Of a DNA stretch of 9,395 bases, positions 5,649 through 9,395 are shown piece after piece. Under the pieces are notes generated by a model. It was not told the DNA's origin. It ran no database searches and saw nothing but the letters and a program-made list of their open reading frames with translations. This DNA is from Deltaproteobacteria bacterium (GTDB lineage Bacteria > Desulfobacterota > Syntrophia > Syntrophales > UBA2210). The stretch is from NCBI GenBank assembly GCA_016934695.1, contig JAFGSH010000140.1, positions 1 through 9,395 on the forward strand. Direction: 5' to 3'. The first letter of the stretch is position 1. Each line of letters starts with the position of its first letter. The translations under genes were made by a program, and so were the position numbers.

Positions 5649-7886
5649 ATGGACGGGTGGCATAAGACAGGATGCGTGCTCTGCGCGCAGAACTGCGGGC
5701 TCGAGGTCCTGGTTGAAAACGGCAGGATGGTGAAGGTAAAACCGGACAAGGAGAATCTCCGGAGCGAGGGATATGCCTGCCGCAAGGGACTCAATGTCCT
5801 CTATCACCAGTATCCCGCGGATCGGCTGACGGAGCCGCTGAAGCGTGTCGGTGATCGTTTCGAACCGATCTCATGGGAGCAGGCGATCGACGAGATCGCC
5901 GAAAAGATGCGGGATCTGGTCGACCAACACGGTCCGCGCTGCCTTGCCTATATGGGAGCCAGCGCCCAGGGGGGGAACTTCGAGGGCGCCTTCGGTCTGG
6001 GACTGCTCGAGGGGATGGGGTCGCACTATTTCTACAATTCCGGTGGTCAGGAATTCAGCGGGGCCTGGTGGGTCGACGGCCGCGTCCTGGGGAAGCAGTA
6101 CCTCCACGCCGTTCCCAACGAAGAAAACGCCCAGATGTACGTGGCCTGGGGGTGGAACGGCATGGAGAGCCATCAGATACCCCAGGCGCCCAAGGTGCTC
6201 AGGGGATTTTCTAAAGATCCCGACCGGCTGCTGGTAGCGATCGATCCGCGCCGGAGTGAGACGGCGGCCATAGCGGATATCCACATTGCCGTGCGACCGG
6301 GAACGGATTCCCTCCTGATGAAGGCCATGATCGCCCTGATCTTGGCGGAAAGGTGGGAGAATCGGGAGTATATCGAACGGTATGTGGAAGGGTTCGATGC
6401 GGTTCGACCCTGGTTCGAGGGCTTCGACATCCGAGCGGCCGCGGAGGTCTGCGAGATGGACTACGACGAGGTGTATCGCCTCTGCCGTCTCATGACCACC
6501 AAACGGTGGTGCATCCACCCCGACCTGGGGATATACATGGGACGCCGCAGCACACTCAACTCATACCTGATGGCGATCCTCATGGCGATATGCGGCGTCT
6601 ACGGCGTCCGAGGCGGGAACATCATCCCCGGGATGCTCGTTCCCATGGGCAGGCACGCGGACGAACGCGATCCGAAGACCTGGCGGACCCTGACAACCAA
6701 TATGCCCCCCGCAGCGGGCGGCTCCTTCCCCCCGGCGGTAATGCCGGAGGAGATCCTCGGCGATCATCCGGAACGGCTACGCGCGGTCTACGTCAGTGCC
6801 TGCAATCCGCTCCGGGCCTACCCCGACACGACGGCCTATGAGAAGGCCTTCGGGAAGCTCGACCTCTTGGTGGTCAGCGAAATCGTGATGAGCGAAACGG
6901 CGCGTCTGGCCCACTATGTTCTTCCCTGTCGTTCCTACTACGAGTCATGGGATTCGACCTTCTTCCAGCACAATTGGCCCGGGATCTTTTTCCAGCTCAG
7001 GCGTCCCATCGTGGAGCCTCCCGATCAGTGTCTCGAGGCATGCCAGATCTACACACTTCTTGCCGACAGGCTGGGACTGATCCCCGCGATCCCCGACGAC
7101 CTGTACCAGGCAGCAAACGGCAACCGCCTGCAATTCGGTGCTGCGTTGATGACCTGGGTCGCCTCTGAGCCGAAGGCCGCCCGTGCCATGCCCTTCATCT
7201 TGGCCAAGACCGTGGGGAAGGAGTGGGACAGCGCCGCCCTGGCCGGTCTGTGGGGGATCCTGATGACGGCCCCGAAGGTGTTCCGCGAAAGCGCCGTCCG
7301 GGCCGGATTCCAGGCAGGACCTGACCAGGGGGATCGGATTTTCCAAGCGTTGCTGGATACTCCTCAGGGTCTCTGGATCGGAAGGATGGACGAGAACGAT
7401 CCCATGGCGGGCATCAAGACCCCGTCGGGGAGGATCGAGGTGTACATCGCCGAGATGGAGGATGAGGTCAAAACGCTCGATGCGGCGGGGGAGATCGAAT
7501 CATTGAAGCTCCCCGATGCCTTCCCGCTTATCCTCAATGCGGGAAGACATATGTCCTACAACGCCAACTCACTCATGCGTAATCCCGAGTGGAACAGGGG
7601 CAAACGTGCCTGCACCGTGGCAGTGAATCCCGCGGATGCCGAGGCACTCGGTCTGAGCGACGGCCAGCAGGTCCGCGTCACGACCGAGGCGGGGAGCGAT
7701 ACCGGAGAGTTGGAGGTAACCGACCAGGTCCGCCGGGGGACAGTATTGATCCCCCACGGCTTCGGTCTGATCTACGAGGGCGAGGTCTACGGGATCAATA
7801 TCAACCGCCTCACAAAGAACACCCACCGCGACCCCCTCGGGACCCCGCTCCACCGGTATATCCCCTGCCGGATCGAGTCGGTATAG
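5649..7886 (+). CDS. Molybdopterin oxidoreductase (DMSO reductase superfamily), cytoplasmic, unknown substrate
   Basis: A 745-residue catalytic subunit of the Mo/W-bis-MGD family. It starts directly with the [4Fe-4S] domain: Cys9, Cys12, Cys16 and Cys44 (C-x2-C-x3-C-x27-C), then RKG. The basic residue after the last Cys is as in formate dehydrogenase and Nap. The cofactor core follows (ISWEQAIDEIA at 74-84, YMGASAQGG near 101-109, WGWNG, IDPRRSETA). The C-terminal MGD-binding domain covers about 625-740 (LNAGRHMSYN, VNPADAEALGL, PHGFG). No Tat or Sec signal is present, so it should act in the cytoplasm. Where Cys, Sec or Ser normally ligates the metal it reads NSGGQEFSGAWW (130-141), with no Cys or Sec; Glu135 or Gln134 is the nearest candidate. 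That resembles a poorly characterised formate-dehydrogenase-like clade I recall with AQE-x-TG in this region. No electron-transfer partner gene follows in the same orientation. Formate, aldehyde or hydroxylation chemistry cannot be distinguished. Confidence 0.9.
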   Translation: MDGWHKTGCVLCAQNCGLEVLVENGRMVKVKPDKENLRSEGYACRKGLNVLYHQYPADRLTEPLKRVGDRFEPISWEQAIDEIAEKMRDLVDQHGPRCLAYMGASAQGGNFEGAFGLGLLEGMGSHYFYNSGGQEFSGAWWVDGRVLGKQYLHAVPNEENAQMYVAWGWNGMESHQIPQAPKVLRGFSKDPDRLLVAIDPRRSETAAIADIHIAVRPGTDSLLMKAMIALILAERWENREYIERYVEGFDAVRPWFEGFDIRAAAEVCEMDYDEVYRLCRLMTTKRWCIHPDLGIYMGRRSTLNSYLMAILMAICGVYGVRGGNIIPGMLVPMGRHADERDPKTWRTLTTNMPPAAGGSFPPAVMPEEILGDHPERLRAVYVSACNPLRAYPDTTAYEKAFGKLDLLVVSEIVMSETARLAHYVLPCRSYYESWDSTFFQHNWPGIFFQLRRPIVEPPDQCLEACQIYTLLADRLGLIPAIPDDLYQAANGNRLQFGAALMTWVASEPKAARAMPFILAKTVGKEWDSAALAGLWGILMTAPKVFRESAVRAGFQAGPDQGDRIFQALLDTPQGLWIGRMDENDPMAGIKTPSGRIEVYIAEMEDEVKTLDAAGEIESLKLPDAFPLILNAGRHMSYNANSLMRNPEWNRGKRACTVAVNPADAEALGLSDGQQVRVTTEAGSDTGELEVTDQVRRGTVLIPHGFGLIYEGEVYGININRLTKNTHRDPLGTPLHRYIPCRIESV

Positions 7887-7902
7887 CAAAACTCCCGGTC
7901 GT

Positions 7903-7917
7903 TCCCCGAGTCGGGGA
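7903..7917. terminator. Small GC-rich hairpin in the convergent gap
   Basis: TCCCCG and CGGGGA form a 6-base-pair stem around a 3-base loop, 17 bases after the molybdoenzyme stop. No T-tract follows on the + strand. On the minus strand a TTTT occurs only after an intervening 9 bases. It may help end transcription but is not a standard intrinsic terminator. Confidence 0.25.
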
Positions 7918-7994
7918 CGGTCAGGTATGCATTACTCGTCTGGACAGACGTGAGGGCGTATGCGGTTGCGGAATGTCTGCCGGTTGTTACCGAC

Positions 7995-8016
7995 AGGAGA
8001 AATAGGCCCTTCTCCT
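7995..8016. terminator. Inverted repeat at the 3' end of the cytochrome gene
   Basis: AGGAGAA at 7995-8001 and TTCTCCT at 8010-8016 form a 7-base-pair stem with an 8-base loop. It begins within the stop codon of the minus-strand cytochrome gene (8016-8018). There is no T-tract after it, so termination is only a possibility. The rest of 7887-8015 holds nothing else recognisable. Confidence 0.25.
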
Positions 8017-9395
8017 TACAGGAATATAACCGACCAGAGGATGATAACGGCAAGGAGCAGGCCGAAGATGAGACTCGCCAATCCGAATGCCGATGAGGCA
8101 AGTTTGGTGAAGATGCCCGGATGATCCCGCTTCAATTCGTCCAGTTTCCCATCGGCGACCAGGCGTTCGTATTGTTCCCGTTTCTCCTCGTAGAGTTCGT
8201 GGAGCGCGATCCTCCCCGTGAATATGGTCCGATCCATGGGAAATTTCTTGGGAATCAGATGGGTGTTGAAGAAATGAACGGTAAATATGAAGAGCGCGGC
8301 CAACAGCGCCTCTTCCGAGTGCAACAGGGCCGCGACATTGAGAACCCAGCCCGGGAACAGGTATGAGGTCCACTCTGGAACCATCAGGAATATCCCCGAG
8401 CCGCCGATGATCACCATCCCCCAGAAGACGGCGAGGAAGTCGAATTTCTCCCAGTAGGTCCACCGGTCAAACCGCGGCTGTTCCCCTCGGTCGAAGAACC
8501 ACCGGAACATCCCCTCCATGTCCTGCCAGTCCTTCCGGTTGAAGAAGAGGGATTCTACCCCGAACAGGCGGTCCACCCATCCTTTCGTCCCCGCCTTTCT
8601 CGGGAAGAGATAGTCGACGGACCGCACCAGAATATAGAAGAAGAGGACGAAGAGGACTACCGCCGCCACCCGGTGAAAGATCCCGGCGAGGGAAACGCCC
8701 CCCCACAGCTCGACAAAGATCCGTGCCCAGGGCGCATCATGATACTTGAGAGGGAATCCCGTGGCCACGAGGGTCAGGAAGGAAATGACCAGGATAATAT
8801 GGACAACAATATCTTTCCGCGAGAATCGTTCGATGGATTGCAGGCTTTCCGTATCCGACATGGGGAGATGCGGTCTGATTCCCATCTTTTCCATATAGTG
8901 TTTATCCCAGTACGTCTTACGCCACCAGAGGAAGGTGTGCACCCAGAAGAAGAGAAAGGTCCCCGCCAGAAGTGTGATCATGAAAACATTCGTCCAGTAG
9001 AGCGCCGGGTATTGTTCCCGGTTGCTGAAATCGGGATGTGCCTGATAGGCAACGAACCGCGGATGAAAGCCCGTGTGACACTTTCCGCAATTCGCGACCA
9101 GGTTGTTGGGGTGTATGGACGACGCGGGGTCGTCTTTCGGGAGGATGTTATGCGAGGTATGACAATCGGCACACCCCGCAACGAGGGTCGGATGACCGAT
9201 ATCCTGGACCTTCCCGTGATAGGTCCTCTTGTAGGCCGCCACGGTCGACGTCGACAGGTTATTACGGGTCATCATCTCCCGATCCCCATGGCACCTGACA
9301 CAGGTTCGGGTATAAAACTCCCGTGCCTCGGCAGGGTATTCCTGCTGGGACGTATGGTAGACCCGTGTACTGTGGAGTCCATGGCAGTCCGAGCA
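8016..9395 (-). CDS. Multiheme c-type / b-type membrane cytochrome, CbcL-like (5' end outside window)
   Basis: This is the last 459 codons of a fused cytochrome. The frame is open to the window edge, so the N-terminus is missing and the ATG near 9275 is internal. Four covalent heme sites are visible: CSDCH (residues 1-5 of this part), CVRCH (32-36), CADCH (75-79) and CGKCH (103-107); more probably lie upstream. Extra His (such as 60, 68, 82, 95 and 111) could be distal ligands. About six membrane helices follow (roughly 134-158, 195-216, 235-260, 318-340, 349-377, 435-458). In-membrane His199, His241, His359 and His374 are suitable b-heme ligands of the FdnI/HydC type. This c-then-b layout matches Geobacter CbcL, a menaquinol-oxidising inner-membrane cytochrome used in metal reduction. 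Role here (inference): passing electrons between quinone and periplasmic carriers. It converges on the molybdoenzyme gene, so the two are not one operon. Confidence 0.88.
   Translation of the reverse strand, partial: CSDCHGLHSTRVYHTSQQEYPAEAREFYTRTCVRCHGDREMMTRNNLSTSTVAAYKRTYHGKVQDIGHPTLVAGCADCHTSHNILPKDDPASSIHPNNLVANCGKCHTGFHPRFVAYQAHPDFSNREQYPALYWTNVFMITLLAGTFLFFWVHTFLWWRKTYWDKHYMEKMGIRPHLPMSDTESLQSIERFSRKDIVVHIILVISFLTLVATGFPLKYHDAPWARIFVELWGGVSLAGIFHRVAAVVLFVLFFYILVRSVDYLFPRKAGTKGWVDRLFGVESLFFNRKDWQDMEGMFRWFFDRGEQPRFDRWTYWEKFDFLAVFWGMVIIGGSGIFLMVPEWTSYLFPGWVLNVAALLHSEEALLAALFIFTVHFFNTHLIPKKFPMDRTIFTGRIALHELYEEKREQYERLVADGKLDELKRDHPGIFTKLASSAFGLASLIFGLLLAVIILWSVIFL

Noticed and set aside
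5871..6518. Several open frames of 110-215 codons inside the molybdoenzyme gene on both strands
   Set aside because: They are shadows of the 745-residue protein, which has ordered cofactor motifs throughout.
5649..7886. Acetylene hydratase or periplasmic nitrate reductase as the identity of the molybdoenzyme
   Set aside because: It lacks the metal-ligand Cys of both and has no Tat signal, and the sequence around the expected ligand does not match either.
7925..7935. GTATGCATTAC as a further copy of the GTAT/ATAC operator
   Set aside because: It has one extra T that breaks the symmetry, and it lies between two convergent gene ends where an operator has no obvious job.
8016..9275. Taking the ATG at 9275 as the true start of the cytochrome
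   Set aside because: The same frame continues without a stop to 9395 and encodes two further CxxCH sites, so the start lies beyond the window.

Overview
The window is a GC-rich bacterial chromosome segment with seven protein-coding loci, two of them cut by the window edges. The gene set combines an ADP-forming acyl-CoA synthetase subunit, a nitronate-monooxygenase/FabK-like flavoprotein, a cofactor-rich molybdopterin oxidoreductase and a multiheme c/b-type membrane cytochrome. That mix suits an anaerobic respiring or syntrophic bacterium of the Desulfobacterota (deltaproteobacterial) type. This assignment is inferred from gene content only; no rRNA or other taxonomic marker is present.

Layout. 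Positions 1-2160 (+) are part of a polar amino-acid ABC importer operon: the C-terminal third of a permease (1-357), a periplasmic family-3 binding protein (391-1224) and a second permease (1264-2160). The two permeases are clearly paralogous. No ATPase is in view, so it is probably upstream. This operon converges on a CoA-binding, ADP-forming acyl-CoA synthetase alpha-type protein (2157-3623, -), with the two stop codons overlapping in a TTAA. A 282-base divergent intergenic region separates that gene from an FMN-dependent NMO/FabK-like oxidoreductase (3906-4799, +). A 300-base gap with little content follows, ending in a promoter and operator for a MarR-family regulator (5105/5190-5543, +). 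Next comes a 745-residue molybdopterin oxidoreductase without an export signal (5649-7886, +). The window ends in the convergent 3' part of a membrane cytochrome with c-type hemes and a b-type domain, resembling Geobacter CbcL (8016-9395, -).

How it may work together (inference). The three middle loci share GTAT/ATAC-cored inverted repeats in their upstream regions, which suggests one MarR-type regulon covering the acyl-CoA synthetase, the regulator itself and the molybdoenzyme. The enzymes could form a route in which a substrate is oxidised by the molybdoenzyme and flavoprotein and handled as a CoA thioester. The cytochrome could exchange the electrons with the quinone pool or an extracellular acceptor. 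The substrate cannot be read from sequence.

Two points stand out. The marR gene as given has a +1 frameshift in helix 1: removing a single T from a TTT at 5151-5153 restores a typical 145-residue protein. The molybdoenzyme has Gly-Gly-Gln-Glu where Cys, Sec or Ser normally ligates the metal. No tRNA, rRNA, CRISPR array, insertion sequence or attachment site was seen.
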